A DNA stretch of 64,000 nt from Alphaproteobacteria bacterium. Lineage in GTDB: Bacteria > Pseudomonadota > Alphaproteobacteria > Geminicoccales > Geminicoccaceae. Position 1 is the first letter of the stretch; the number at the start of each line of letters is the position of its first letter. The stretch lies in assembly GCA_027045875.1 (NCBI GenBank), contig JALUAG010000066.1:36164-100163 (forward strand), given 5' to 3'. Positions 18,674-27,436 of the stretch are shown in pieces. The notes below the pieces were generated by a model. The model did no database searches. It was not told where the DNA came from and saw only the letters and a program-made list of their open reading frames with translations. A program made the position numbers and the translations under genes.

Positions 18674-19473
18674 TCGGAACGCGCGACCTCGATCCCGCCC
18701 AGCAGCCGCCGCGGATCCACCGGATCGCGGCCGGCCCGCAGCTGGAAGTGGAGCTGCGGCCGGGCGACGTTGCCGGTGGCGCCCACCCGGGCCACGATCT
18801 GGCCGCGCCGCACCCTATCGCCCACGGTGACCAGCAGCGCCTCGTTGTGGGCGTAGGTGGTGAGGTAGCCGCCGGCATGGCGGATGATCAGCATGCGACC
18901 GAAGGCCGGAACGGCACTGCCGGCATAGACGACGATGCCGTTCTCCGCCGCCCGCACCGGGGTGCCCGCCCGGGCGGCGATGTTGATGCCGTCGTTGCGC
19001 CGCCCGTCGGGCTTGGGTCCGAAGCCGTCCACCACCTCGCCCTGCACCGGCCAGAGAAAGCCCTTCCCGGAAAGCGGCGGCGGCTCCGCCCGTGCCGCCT
19101 CCCGGGTGCGGGCGAGGCCGGTCGCGGGCCGGATCGGCGCCGCTGCGCGGGGAACCGGCCGGGCCGCCGCCACCCCGTCCCGTGCGGGGATGCGCAGGAC
19201 CTGGCCGACGTAGATCCGGTAGGGTGGTCGCAGCCCGTTCCGCCGCGCGAGTTCCTTCATCGGTACGCCGAACCGCAGGGCGAGCTCGCTCAGCGTGTCG
19301 CCGGGCATGACGATGTAGCCGTCACCCGCCGGACGCGCCTCGGCCAGCGGCGTACGCGCCGCCGGCACCGGCCCCCCCTTGCCCCATTTCGCGGGCTGGT
19401 AGCTGGTGCAGGCGGCGAGAAGAAGGACGCCGGCCAGAACCAGCCGACGCAACGGTCCACTCCGGCAACTCAT
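18670..19473 (-). CDS. nlpD: LysM-LytM lipoprotein, degenerate murein hydrolase activator (NlpD/DipM type)
   Basis: A 267-residue lipoprotein: lipobox LLAAC (C22), LysM peptidoglycan-binding domain (~53-96, MPGDTLSELALRFGV), and a C-terminal LytM/M23 domain (~165-255). The catalytic zinc residues of active LytM enzymes are not conserved: the HxxxD position reads NDGINI, and the final HxH reads HFQ. As in E. coli NlpD, it should therefore activate amidases that split septal peptidoglycan rather than cut it itself. It sits 100 bases downstream of surE; the usual pcm gene between them is absent. Confidence 0.9.
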   Translation of the reverse strand: MSCRSGPLRRLVLAGVLLLAACTSYQPAKWGKGGPVPAARTPLAEARPAGDGYIVMPGDTLSELALRFGVPMKELARRNGLRPPYRIYVGQVLRIPARDGVAAARPVPRAAAPIRPATGLARTREAARAEPPPLSGKGFLWPVQGEVVDGFGPKPDGRRNDGINIAARAGTPVRAAENGIVVYAGSAVPAFGRMLIIRHAGGYLTTYAHNEALLVTVGDRVRRGQIVARVGATGNVARPQLHFQLRAGRDPVDPRRLLGGIEVARSD

Positions 19474-19554
19474 GGCCGGGAAAATATCACCGCCGTCACA
19501 GGCACATCAAGTTCAATCGGGAGAAAACGACTCTTTCGCGCCCACGGTGATGAT

Positions 19555-19578
19555 GTTGAAGTGATGTTTTACTTCAAC
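19555..19578. repeat. Perfect inverted repeat at the surE stop codon
   Basis: Arms GTTGAAGT (19555-19562) and ACTTCAAC (19571-19578) around an AT-rich 8-base loop, inside a locally AT-rich stretch. The right arm includes the surE stop codon. No T-run follows on either strand, so a classical terminator is unlikely; an mRNA 3'-end stabiliser or an operator before nlpD are alternatives. Confidence 0.55.
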
Positions 19579-20371
19579 TGCCGTCCTGCCGACTGTCCTC
19601 CGCGAGGATCTTGCGGAAGGATTCCAAGCTCTGGTGATGCGTCAGATCGAGATGCACGGGAGTGACCGAAATGTAACCGTCGGCTATGGCGGCGAGATCG
19701 GTGCCCTCCGCCCAGTGCTCCTCCTCGCGCAGCGCGCCGATCCAGTAGTAGGGCTCGCCGCGGGGATCGATGCGCTCCACCAGCGCGTCCCCCACCTTGC
19801 GCTTGCCCTGCCGGGTGACCCGCACGCCCTCGACGGACGCGCTCACCCGGTCGGGGAAGTTGATGTTGACCAGCACGCCTTCGGGCCAGGGGGCAGCGCA
19901 CAGCCGTTCGAGGATCTCCGGCGCGAAGCGCTCCGCCGTCCCCCATTTGACCGGATGACCGTTGCGGCAGCTCTGGGAGAGGGCCACCGCCCGCACCCCG
20001 AGGACGGTGGCCTCCATGGCCGCCGCGACGGTCCCCGAATAGGTCACGTCCTCGCCCAGATTGCTGCCGTGGTTGACCCCCGAGAGGACCAGATCGGCGG
20101 CGCCGTCGAGGATCTTCTGCAGCGCCAGCAGCACGCAGTCGGTGGGGGTGCCGTCGACGGCGTAGTGGCGGGCGGAGATCCTGCGGATGCGCAGCGGGCG
20201 GCTCAGGGTCAGGGAATGGCTGGCCCCGCTCTGGTTGGTCTCCGGCGCCACCACCCAGACCTCCCCCCCGAGCCGACGGGCGATGGTCTCCAGCACCTTG
20301 AGGCCGGGGGCGTGGATGCCGTCGTCGTTGGTGACCAGGATGCGGCGCCCGCCGCCGGCGGCGTCAGCCAT
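19574..20371 (-). CDS. surE: 5'/3'-nucleotidase SurE
   Basis: A 265-residue stationary-phase survival phosphatase that dephosphorylates nucleoside 5'- and 3'-monophosphates. The N-terminal metal site is [13 protein letters not shown] (D16, D17), with the [22 protein letters not shown] block of the active-site loop. The start overlaps the end of serS by 8 bases (ATG 20371), indicating coupling. The family is often encoded together with pcm and nlpD; pcm is missing here. Confidence 0.96.
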   Translation of the reverse strand: MADAAGGGRRILVTNDDGIHAPGLKVLETIARRLGGEVWVVAPETNQSGASHSLTLSRPLRIRRISARHYAVDGTPTDCVLLALQKILDGAADLVLSGVNHGSNLGEDVTYSGTVAAAMEATVLGVRAVALSQSCRNGHPVKWGTAERFAPEILERLCAAPWPEGVLVNINFPDRVSASVEGVRVTRQGKRKVGDALVERIDPRGEPYYWIGALREEEHWAEGTDLAAIADGYISVTPVHLDLTHHQSLESFRKILAEDSRQDGS

Positions 20372-21638
20372 CGGGCTCGAGCCGCTCGAGACCGCCCATG
20401 TAGGGCCTGAGCACCTGCGGCACGACCACCGAACCGTCCGCCTCCTGGTAGGTCTCCAGCACCGCCACGAGCGCTCGCCCGACGGCCACGCCGGAACCGT
20501 TCAGGGTATGGACGTGCCGGGTGCGCTTCTCGCCCTCCGGGCGGTAGCGGGCGGCCATGCGCCGGGCCTGGAACTCGCCGCAGTTGGAGCAGCTCGAGAT
20601 CTCGCGATAGCGCCCCTGCCCCGGCAACCACACCTCGAGGTCGTAGGTCTTCATGGCGGCGAAGCCGGTATCGCCCGAGCACAGGGTCATCACCCGGTAG
20701 GGCAAGTCCAGCTCCCGCAGCACCTTCTCGGCACAGGCGGTCATGCGTTCGTGCTCGGCCGCCGACTGTTCGGGCGTGGTGATGCTCACGAGCTCCACCT
20801 TCTCGAACTGGTGCTGGCGGATCATGCCCTTGGTGTCGCGCCCCGCCGCCCCCGCCTCGGCCCGGAAGCAGGGCGTGCCGGCCGTGAACCGCAGCGGCAG
20901 GTCCGCCTCGGCCAGGATCTCTCCGGCGACGAGGTTGGTGAGCGGCACCTCGGCGGTGGGAACGAGCCAGTAGCCGTCGGTGGTGCGGAACAGATCCTCG
21001 CCGAATTTCGGCAGCTGGCCGGTGCCGAACAGGGCCCGGTCGCGCACCAGGAGCGGCACCGAGACCTCGGTGTAGCCGTGCTCGCGGGTGTGCAGATCGA
21101 GCATGAACTGGGCGAGCGCCCGCTCCAGCCGTGCGAGCCCCCGCTCCAGCACCACGAAGCGGGCGCCCGACATGCGGGCGGCGCGGGCGAAGTCCATGCC
21201 GAGCCGTGCCCCGAGCTCGTCGTGCGGCCGCGGCGGGAACGGGAACGTCCGCGGCTCGCCGATGCTGCGCTCGAGGCGGTTGTCGTTCTCGTCCTCGCCG
21301 TCCGGCACGTCCTCGGCGAGCAGGTTGGGAAAGCCCGCGAGGCGCGCCTCCAGCGTCTCGCTCAGCTCCCGCAGCCGCGCCTCCCCCTCCTTGACCCGCT
21401 CCTTGAGGGCCGCGACCTCGGCCAGCAGCGCCTCCACCTCCTCGCCGCGGCGACGGCGCTCGCCGATCTCCCGGGACAGCCGGTTGCGCCGTGCCTGATC
21501 TTCCTGCAGCCGCGTCTCCAGGGCCCGGCGTTCGGCGTCGAGGGCCAGGATCCCGGCCGCCGCCGGCGGCAGGCCGCGGCGTCTCAGATTCCGATCGAAT
21601 TCCTCAGGATGCTCGCGCAACCATTTGAGATCGAACAC
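20364..21638 (-). CDS. serS: Serine-tRNA ligase
   Basis: A 424-residue class II synthetase charging tRNA-Ser (and tRNA-Sec where present). N-terminal coiled-coil arm (~30-100, [22 protein letters not shown] heptads), motif 2 region [17 protein letters not shown] with HQFEKVELV, and motif 3 [20 protein letters not shown] 21638 gives [15 protein letters not shown], the standard SerRS beginning, after a GAGGGA ribosome-binding site. It lies between tatC and surE, its usual place in Alphaproteobacteria. Confidence 0.97.
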   Translation of the reverse strand: MFDLKWLREHPEEFDRNLRRRGLPPAAAGILALDAERRALETRLQEDQARRNRLSREIGERRRRGEEVEALLAEVAALKERVKEGEARLRELSETLEARLAGFPNLLAEDVPDGEDENDNRLERSIGEPRTFPFPPRPHDELGARLGMDFARAARMSGARFVVLERGLARLERALAQFMLDLHTREHGYTEVSVPLLVRDRALFGTGQLPKFGEDLFRTTDGYWLVPTAEVPLTNLVAGEILAEADLPLRFTAGTPCFRAEAGAAGRDTKGMIRQHQFEKVELVSITTPEQSAAEHERMTACAEKVLRELDLPYRVMTLCSGDTGFAAMKTYDLEVWLPGQGRYREISSCSNCGEFQARRMAARYRPEGEKRTRHVHTLNGSGVAVGRALVAVLETYQEADGSVVVPQVLRPYMGGLERLEPDG

Positions 21639-21700
21639 GTCTTTCCCTCGGCTCCGGAGAACGACCGACGCCCGGGTCCGGCCCGCGGCGGCCCGTCCGG

Positions 21701-22507
21701 CTATTCGGCCTCTTCCGCGGCCTCCCGTTCGCGGCGGCGCTTCTCCGCCATGCGTACCATGATGATGGAGACCTCGTAGAGGAGGATGATGGGCAGCGCC
21801 AGCCCCACCTGACTGATGATGTCGGGCGGGGTGAGGACCGCGGCGACGCCGAAGACGGCGACGATGGCGTACTTGCGGTTTCGCGCGAGCCCCTCGGAGG
21901 AGACGAGGCCGACCCGGCCCAGCAGGGTCAGCGCCACAGGCAGCTGGAAGGAGATGCCGAAGGCGAAGATGAGCTTCATGACGAGATCGAGGTATTCGCC
22001 GACCCGCGCCTCGAGCTGGATCGGCAGCGAGCCCTCGACGCCGGGGGTCTGGAAGCTCAGGAAGAAGCGCCACGCGAGCGGAAAGATGAAATAGTAGACC
22101 ACGGCGCCGCCGATGAAAAACAGCACCGGGGTGGCCACCAGGAAGGGGAGCAGTGCCTCCTTCTCGTGGCGGTAGAGGCCGGGGGCGATGAACAGCCAGA
22201 GCTGGGTGGCGACGAAGGGAAAGGTGACGAAGGCGCCGGCGAAGAAGGCGACCTTGAGATAGGTGAAGAAGGCCTCGGTGAGACCGGTGTAGATCATGCG
22301 CGTGCACAGCGGACGCTGGTCGGGACCGCTGTTGGCGAGGCAGATGTCGGCCAGGGGCTTGGTGAGGAAGCGGTAGATCTCGTCGGCGAAGAAGTAGCTG
22401 ACGACGAAGCCGAGAAGGATCGCCGCCGCCGAATACATCAGCCGGTTCCTGAGCTCGATCAGATGATCGAGCAGCGGCATTTCACGATCGTCGATATCCT
22501 TGAGCAC
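21701..22507 (-). CDS. tatC: Twin-arginine translocase subunit TatC
   Basis: A 268-residue six-helix membrane protein, the receptor for twin-arginine signal peptides with TatB. The N-terminal [14 protein letters not shown] contains the conserved Glu used in signal recognition; the periplasmic loop F(L/F)xPLA and the helix-3/4 region [12 protein letters not shown] also fit. Exports folded proteins across the inner membrane. It starts 6 bases after tatB ends. Confidence 0.97.
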   Translation of the reverse strand: MLKDIDDREMPLLDHLIELRNRLMYSAAAILLGFVVSYFFADEIYRFLTKPLADICLANSGPDQRPLCTRMIYTGLTEAFFTYLKVAFFAGAFVTFPFVATQLWLFIAPGLYRHEKEALLPFLVATPVLFFIGGAVVYYFIFPLAWRFFLSFQTPGVEGSLPIQLEARVGEYLDLVMKLIFAFGISFQLPVALTLLGRVGLVSSEGLARNRKYAIVAVFGVAAVLTPPDIISQVGLALPIILLYEVSIIMVRMAEKRRREREAAEEAE

Positions 22508-22513
22508 GGGCGG

Positions 22514-22963
22514 TCAGCTCTTTTCCGGCTGCGAGGCGGGCACGGCGGAGGCGCTCTTGCCGGCCGGTTCGGTGGCGATGCCGCCCGCCTCCTCCGCCCC
22601 GCCCGGCTTCGCCGGTCCCTCGATGCCGCCGGCGGTCGGCTCCGGCCGCGCGGACGGCCTGTCCTCCTTGCCCGCGTCCGAGAAATCGAAGGCCCGGTCC
22701 AGCTCGCCCTCGGGGTCGATGGTCCTGGCGATGCTGCTCTTGAGATCGGTGCTGCCGACCTTCTCTATTCCCTTCTTGATCTCGTCGAGCTCGGCTTCGC
22801 GGGCCATGTCCTCGATGGAGCGCTGGAAGTCGCGCGCCATCGCCCGCGCCTTGCCGATCCAGCGGCCGGCGGTGCGCGCCACCCTGGGCAGGTCCTTGGG
22901 TCCGATGACGATCAGGGCCACCAGCAGGATGATGGCCATCTCGGACCAGCCGATGTCGAACAT
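22514..22963 (-). CDS. tatB: Sec-independent translocase subunit TatB
   Basis: A 149-residue protein beginning MFDIGWSEMAIILLVALIVIGP, one membrane helix with the polar Glu8, followed by PKDLPRVARTAGRWI, the amphipathic helix that distinguishes TatB from TatA, then a charged, Pro/Gly-rich low-complexity tail. It forms the signal-peptide receptor with TatC. Confidence 0.95.
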   Translation of the reverse strand: MFDIGWSEMAIILLVALIVIGPKDLPRVARTAGRWIGKARAMARDFQRSIEDMAREAELDEIKKGIEKVGSTDLKSSIARTIDPEGELDRAFDFSDAGKEDRPSARPEPTAGGIEGPAKPGGAEEAGGIATEPAGKSASAVPASQPEKS

Positions 22964-22993
22964 CGCCCGCGCTCCCGGGGGCCCCGCGGCGGG

Positions 22994-23245
22994 TCAGCTC
23001 TTGGCCGCCTCGTCGCGCTGCTGGACGGTGGCGTCCACCACCGGCCCGGTGGCCTTCTCGGTCTTCTCGGCCGTCACCGGCTTGGGCTTCTCCGTCTCGT
23101 CGTCGTCCGTGTCCTCGGCGAGACCCTTCTTGAAGTTCTTCACCCCCTTGGCGACGTCGCCCATCACCTTGGGCAGCTTGCCGGCCCCGAACAGGATGAG
23201 GACGATGAGCAGGATCAACACGACCTGCCAGATTCCGATGCTCAT
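22994..23245 (-). CDS. tatA: Sec-independent translocase subunit TatA
   Basis: An 83-residue pore-forming or membrane-thinning Tat subunit: short helix SIGIWQVVLILLIVLILFG, the FGAGKLP hinge and an amphipathic helix GDVAKGVKNFKKGL. The acidic tail (DDDE) is also typical. First of tatABC, 97 bases after the upstream ABC-type ATPase gene, suggesting its own promoter. Confidence 0.95.
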   Translation of the reverse strand: MSIGIWQVVLILLIVLILFGAGKLPKVMGDVAKGVKNFKKGLAEDTDDDETEKPKPVTAEKTEKATGPVVDATVQQRDEAAKS

Positions 23246-23341
23246 GGGAACTCCTCGCGCACGTCTTCGATCGTGACCGTTCCGGCCATGCAGTTGCAGC
23301 GGACAATGGCAGAATTCGGGGGGCGACGCAACGACCCCCGG

Positions 23342-24472
23342 TCACTCCTCCGGGAACACGAAGAGGTGCCGCGGGTCCAGCGCCACCGTCACCTCCTCGC
23401 CGATGGCGACGTCGACGACACCGGTCTCCCGGACCTTGACCCGGCTGCCGTCGGGGAGCCGCAGCCACACCACATGGACGGGTCCGAGATCGCGCCGCGC
23501 CTCGAGCCGCGCCCGCGAGCCGCTGCTGCCGTCGGCGCGCGTGAGGCGGATGCCCTCGGGTCGTACCACCACCTCGACATCCTCGCCCTCGTCCAGCCGC
23601 GCCACCCGGATCTCGCCCAAGGGCGTCGCCACCGCACCGCCGCGCACCCGCGCCCGGAAGCGGTTCACCGGCCCGAAGAAGCCGGCCACGAAGGCGTTGG
23701 CGGGGCGGGCGTAGAGCTCGGCCGGGGCGCCGCTCTGCACGATCCGCCCCTCCTGCATGGCGTGGATCACGTCCCCGGCGCGGATGGCCTCCTCGGCGTC
23801 GTGGGTGACGAGCAGGGTGGCGGTGCCGGCCTCCCGCAGGATGGCCAGGGTCTCTTCCCGGATCTGGGTGCGGAGCGCCGTGTCGAGCGCCGAGAAGGCC
23901 TCGTCCAGGAGCATCAGATCGGGGTCCGGGGCCAGCGCCCGGGCGAGTGCCACCCGCTGCTGTTCGCCGCCCGAGAGGGTGTGGGGATAGGCGTCCCGGT
24001 AGGCGGTCATGTCGACCCGCGCGAGGAGCTCGCGCACCCGGTCATCGCGCGCGCCACGACCCAGATGGCGCAGGCCGAAGGCCACGTTCTCGGCCACCGT
24101 CAGATGGGGGAAGAGGGCGAAATCCTGGAACATCAGGCCCACGCGCCGGCGTTCCGGCGGGATCGAGAAGCCGGGCTCGGCGACGAGACGGCCGCGGATC
24201 CGGATCCGGCCCTCCTGGATCGCCTCCAGCCCGGCGACCAGCCGCAGGGTGGTGGTCTTGCCGCAGCCCGAGGGGCCGACGAGACAGTGGACCTCGCCCC
24301 GCTTCACCGCGAGAGAGACGCGGTCGACCACCCGCCGCTGCGCGAAGGCGTGGCTCAGGTCCTCGATCTCGAGGCCCGCCGGCTCCTCCTTCCTCTGCCT
24401 CGGGGCCGAAATCACGCCCGTCCGATCTGGTTCCTGGAGCATGCTGGCGATGGTCCGCGCCTTTCTAGCCAT
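23342..24472 (-). CDS. Orphan ABC transporter ATP-binding protein (FbpC/PotA type)
   Basis: A 376-residue ABC ATPase: Walker A GPSGCGKTT (about 66-74), Q-loop FQDFALFPHL, signature LSGGEQQ, Walker B LMLLDEAFSALD, switch THDAEEA, and a C-terminal TOBE-type domain (~260-376). Best resembles Fe(III)/polyamine/sulfate importer ATPases. No permease or binding protein is adjacent, so its partners lie elsewhere or it has another role. ATG 24472 overlaps the scpB stop by 8 bases; a second start at 24439 would remove a non-conserved leader. It separates scpAB from tatABC, which are normally neighbours. Confidence 0.85.
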   Translation of the reverse strand: MARKARTIASMLQEPDRTGVISAPRQRKEEPAGLEIEDLSHAFAQRRVVDRVSLAVKRGEVHCLVGPSGCGKTTTLRLVAGLEAIQEGRIRIRGRLVAEPGFSIPPERRRVGLMFQDFALFPHLTVAENVAFGLRHLGRGARDDRVRELLARVDMTAYRDAYPHTLSGGEQQRVALARALAPDPDLMLLDEAFSALDTALRTQIREETLAILREAGTATLLVTHDAEEAIRAGDVIHAMQEGRIVQSGAPAELYARPANAFVAGFFGPVNRFRARVRGGAVATPLGEIRVARLDEGEDVEVVVRPEGIRLTRADGSSGSRARLEARRDLGPVHVVWLRLPDGSRVKVRETGVVDVAIGEEVTVALDPRHLFVFPEE

Positions 24473-25001
24473 CGGCGGCCGGCTTGAAAAGGGAAGCCCC
24501 TTCCAGCTCCTCGAGCCGCGGCAGGTCGTCGAGCGAGGAGAGCCCGAAATGGTCGAGAAAATGCGGCGTGGTCACCCACATCACGGGCCGTCCCGGCACC
24601 TCCTTGCGGCCGCGGGGCGCGACGAGCCCGGTCTCCACCAGCAGATCGAGGGTGCCGCGGCTGACCGCGACCCCGCGCACCGCCTCGATCTCCCCCCGCG
24701 TCACCGGCTGCCGGTAGGCGATGACCGCCAGGGTCTCGAGAGCGGCGGCGGACAGCCGACGCGGTCGCCGATCGGGGCGCTGCAGGAAGGGCGCGAGCTC
24801 GGGCGCCGTGCGGAACGCCCAGCGGCCGCCGCCGCATTCGAGCCGTACGCCCCGGCCCGCGTACTGCCGCTGCAGCTCCCGCAGCAGCGGCCCCGCCTCG
24901 CCGCGCTGGCCCAGGACCTCCTGCACCGCCCCCTCGGACAGGGGCTCGGCGGCGGCGAACAGCAGCGCCTCGACGATGGAGAGCGGGTCGGGTGCGGTCA
25001 T
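24465..25001 (-). CDS. scpB: Segregation and condensation protein B
   Basis: A 178-residue winged-helix protein that dimerises and binds ScpA in the SMC-ScpAB condensin. Typical start MTAPDPLSIVEALLFAAAEPLSE, and core motifs LETLAVIAYRQPVTRGEIEAVRG and TLDLLVETGLVAPRGRKEVPGRP. The ATG overlaps the scpA stop (ATGA). Confidence 0.94.
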   Translation of the reverse strand: MTAPDPLSIVEALLFAAAEPLSEGAVQEVLGQRGEAGPLLRELQRQYAGRGVRLECGGGRWAFRTAPELAPFLQRPDRRPRRLSAAALETLAVIAYRQPVTRGEIEAVRGVAVSRGTLDLLVETGLVAPRGRKEVPGRPVMWVTTPHFLDHFGLSSLDDLPRLEELEGASLFKPAADG

Positions 25002-25741
25002 CGTCGGCGGATCATCAGCGGTGCGAAGGGACGGGTCTGGTGCAGCTCGATCTCTCCCCGCCGGGCCAGCTCGAGGCTGGCGACGAAACTGGCGGCCAAC
25101 GCCGAACGGCGCGGCAACAGCTCCATATAGTCCGGCGGCAGGAAGGCGGAAAGCTCGCGCCACTCGCGGCCGACCAGCAGCCGCGACAACCGCTCCAGCG
25201 CCGCCTCCACGGTCATCAGCCGCGGCCGGGGCATCCGCACCACCTCGCCGCCGCGGCGCGCGCCGAGCCGCGCACAGGCGCGCAGGAGCTCGGCCAGGGT
25301 CGCCGCCGCCCCGCCCTCGCGGCGCCGCGGGAGATCCTCGGGCATGCCGCGGGGGAAGCGGGCGCTGCCGAGACGCGGTCGCCCGGCCAGCCAGGCGGCA
25401 CCGCGGCGGACGGCGTCCAGCAGCCGCAGACGCTCGGCGAGATCGCGGGCCATCTCGTCGGCGTCGGGCTCGTCGCGTTCCTCGGGCGGCAGCAGCAGCT
25501 GGCTCTTGAGGTAGAGGAGCCAGGCGGCGATCACGAGGTACTCGGCCGCGAGTCGGAGCTGCATCCGCCGTGCCCGGCGAAGATAGGCGAGATACTGGTC
25601 GGCGAGGGCGAGGATCGAGATGGCGGCGAGATCGACCTTTTGCGCGCGGGCGAGATCGAGCAGGAGCTCGAGCGGCCCGCTGAAGCCGTCGAGCTCGACG
25701 ACGAACCCGCCCTCCCCGGCGCCGCTCAGCCGATGTTCCAT
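24998..25741 (-). CDS. scpA: Segregation and condensation protein A
   Basis: A 247-residue kleisin linking the SMC heads. FSGPLELLLDLARAQKVDLAAISI near the N-terminus is the diagnostic SMC-neck-binding block; AEYLVIAAWLLYLKSQLLLP follows; the C-terminal winged helix has RGEIELHQTRPFAPLMI. ATG 25741 overlaps the site-2 protease gene by 16 bases. Confidence 0.94.
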   Translation of the reverse strand: MEHRLSGAGEGGFVVELDGFSGPLELLLDLARAQKVDLAAISILALADQYLAYLRRARRMQLRLAAEYLVIAAWLLYLKSQLLLPPEERDEPDADEMARDLAERLRLLDAVRRGAAWLAGRPRLGSARFPRGMPEDLPRRREGGAAATLAELLRACARLGARRGGEVVRMPRPRLMTVEAALERLSRLLVGREWRELSAFLPPDYMELLPRRSALAASFVASLELARRGEIELHQTRPFAPLMIRRR

Positions 25742-26421
25742 CCCGAGACCGCCAGCACGATGTCGTAGAGGGTGCCGACCACCGGCAGCAGCACCCAGGC
25801 GAGCGGGTTGAAGGCGTAGCCGAACTCGCGGGCGGCCATCGGCAGCACGAAGAGCACGAGGATCAGCAGCAGCAGCCCGTAGCGCTCGATGCGCGCGAAC
25901 CGGGTGGCGAGCGGCAGCGGCAGAATGCCGGTCAGCACGCGACCGCCGTCGAGGGGCGGGATCGGCAGCATGTTGAAGGCCGCCAGCACGACGTTGACGA
26001 TCACCGCATTGGCGAGGTTCTCGCCCACCCATGCGGCATAGGGAGGCGGCAGGCCGCTCGTCAGGTGCATGAGGAGCGCCGCCGCCACCGCCAGCAGCAT
26101 GTTGATGCCGGGGCCGGCGAGCGCCACCCAGATCATGTCCCGCTTGGGGTGGCGCAGGCGGTGGAAGGCCACGGGTACGGGCTTCGCCCAGCCGAAGATG
26201 AAGGGGGCGCCGAACACCAGGAGCAGACCCGGCAGGACGAGGGTGCCGAAGGGATCGACATGGGCGATCGGGTTGAAGGTCACCCGCCCCAGCCGGCGCG
26301 CGGTGTCGTCGCCCAGCTTCTCGGCCATCCAGCCGTGCGCCGCCTCGTGGAAGGTGATGGCGACGATGACCGGCAGGAACCAGACCGAGAGGGTGCGCCC
26401 GAACTCGACCAGATCAGGCAT
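25726..26421 (-). CDS. Site-2 protease family membrane metalloprotease
   Basis: A 231-residue intramembrane zinc protease-like protein with about six hydrophobic segments. The HExxH motif is H25-E-A-A-H29 in the first helix; the third ligand is D158 in NMLPIPPLDGGRV. It belongs to the small S2P/YwhC branch without PDZ domain. Substrates unknown; such proteases often release membrane-bound regulators. Embedded in the nagZ-scpA operon with overlaps on both sides (8 and 16 bases). Confidence 0.88.
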   Translation of the reverse strand: MPDLVEFGRTLSVWFLPVIVAITFHEAAHGWMAEKLGDDTARRLGRVTFNPIAHVDPFGTLVLPGLLLVFGAPFIFGWAKPVPVAFHRLRHPKRDMIWVALAGPGINMLLAVAAALLMHLTSGLPPPYAAWVGENLANAVIVNVVLAAFNMLPIPPLDGGRVLTGILPLPLATRFARIERYGLLLLILVLFVLPMAAREFGYAFNPLAWVLLPVVGTLYDIVLAVSGWNIG

Positions 26422-27436
26422 CGGCGGCCGTCAGCAGGGCGTGGAGCTCGCTCCGGGCGGCGGCGCCGTCGGCCCCGGCCGCCGCCAGGCCCGCAAGGGC
26501 CGAATCCAGGCGGGCGAGCAGATCCTCCGCCGCCGGCGCCAGCGCCTCGAGGACGGCGGCGTTGGCGGCGGGATCGCCCGGACAGTAGAGGGCGACATCG
26601 CAGCCCGCGGCGAGGGCCCGCCGCGCCCGCGAGGCGGGATCTCCGGAAAGGGCGTTCATGGCCAGATCGTCACTCAAGAGAATCCCCGAAAACCCGATCC
26701 GCTCGCGGACCAGTCGCCGCAGCACGGCGGGCGAATGCGTGGCCGGACGCTCGCCGTCGACCGCCGTCACCACCACATGCGCCGTCATCGCCAGCGGCGC
26801 GGTACGGCAGCGGCGGAACGGCAGGAAGTCGGTCCGTTCGAGCTCGGCCAGCGGGGCCTCGATATAGGGCAGCCGGTGGTGGCTGTCGACGCGTGCCCGT
26901 CCGTGACCGGGAAGATGCTTGATCACCGGCAGCACCCCGGCCGCCCGCAGGGCCCCGCAGAAACGGGCGCCCAGCCGGCCCACCATCTCCGGATCGCCGC
27001 CGAAACTGCGGTCGCCGATGGCCTCGGTGGTGTCGGGAAAGGCGAGATCGAGGACCGGGGCACAGTCGACGTCGATGCCCACCGCCCGCAGATCGGCGGC
27101 GATCGCCGTCGCGAGCGCCGCCGCCGCCCGCTCCCCGCGGGCGGGATCGCGCCGAAAGAGGTCGCCGATCCGCCGGGCCGGCGGCAACGCGCCCCAGTGG
27201 GGCGGGCGCAGCCGCTGCACCCTGCCCCCTTCCTGGTCGACCAGGATCGGCACCCGACGGTCCGGAAACAGGGCTCTGAGTTCCGTCGTGAGGGCCCGCA
27301 GCTGTTCCGGCTCCGCGCAGTTGCGGGCGAACAGGATGAAGCCCAGCGGCGGCATCTCCCGGAAAAGCGCCCGCTCCTCGGAGGTGACGGCGGTGCCCGC
27401 GACGCCCAGGATCGCAGGCCGCGGCCGCGGCGTCAC
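26414..27436 (-). CDS. nagZ: Beta-N-acetylhexosaminidase NagZ
   Basis: A 340-residue GH3 enzyme that removes N-acetylglucosamine from anhydro-muropeptides in cell-wall recycling; cytoplasmic. The signature KHLPGHG and downstream D(S)HH motif holds the unusual Asp-His general acid/base; SDDLAM contains the nucleophile Asp. It starts inside the end of the SPOR gene (4-base overlap). Loss of NagZ in other bacteria alters beta-lactamase induction; no ampC/ampR is in view here. Confidence 0.95.
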   Translation of the reverse strand: MTPRPRPAILGVAGTAVTSEERALFREMPPLGFILFARNCAEPEQLRALTTELRALFPDRRVPILVDQEGGRVQRLRPPHWGALPPARRIGDLFRRDPARGERAAAALATAIAADLRAVGIDVDCAPVLDLAFPDTTEAIGDRSFGGDPEMVGRLGARFCGALRAAGVLPVIKHLPGHGRARVDSHHRLPYIEAPLAELERTDFLPFRRCRTAPLAMTAHVVVTAVDGERPATHSPAVLRRLVRERIGFSGILLSDDLAMNALSGDPASRARRALAAGCDVALYCPGDPAANAAVLEALAPAAEDLLARLDSALAGLAAAGADGAAARSELHALLTAADA

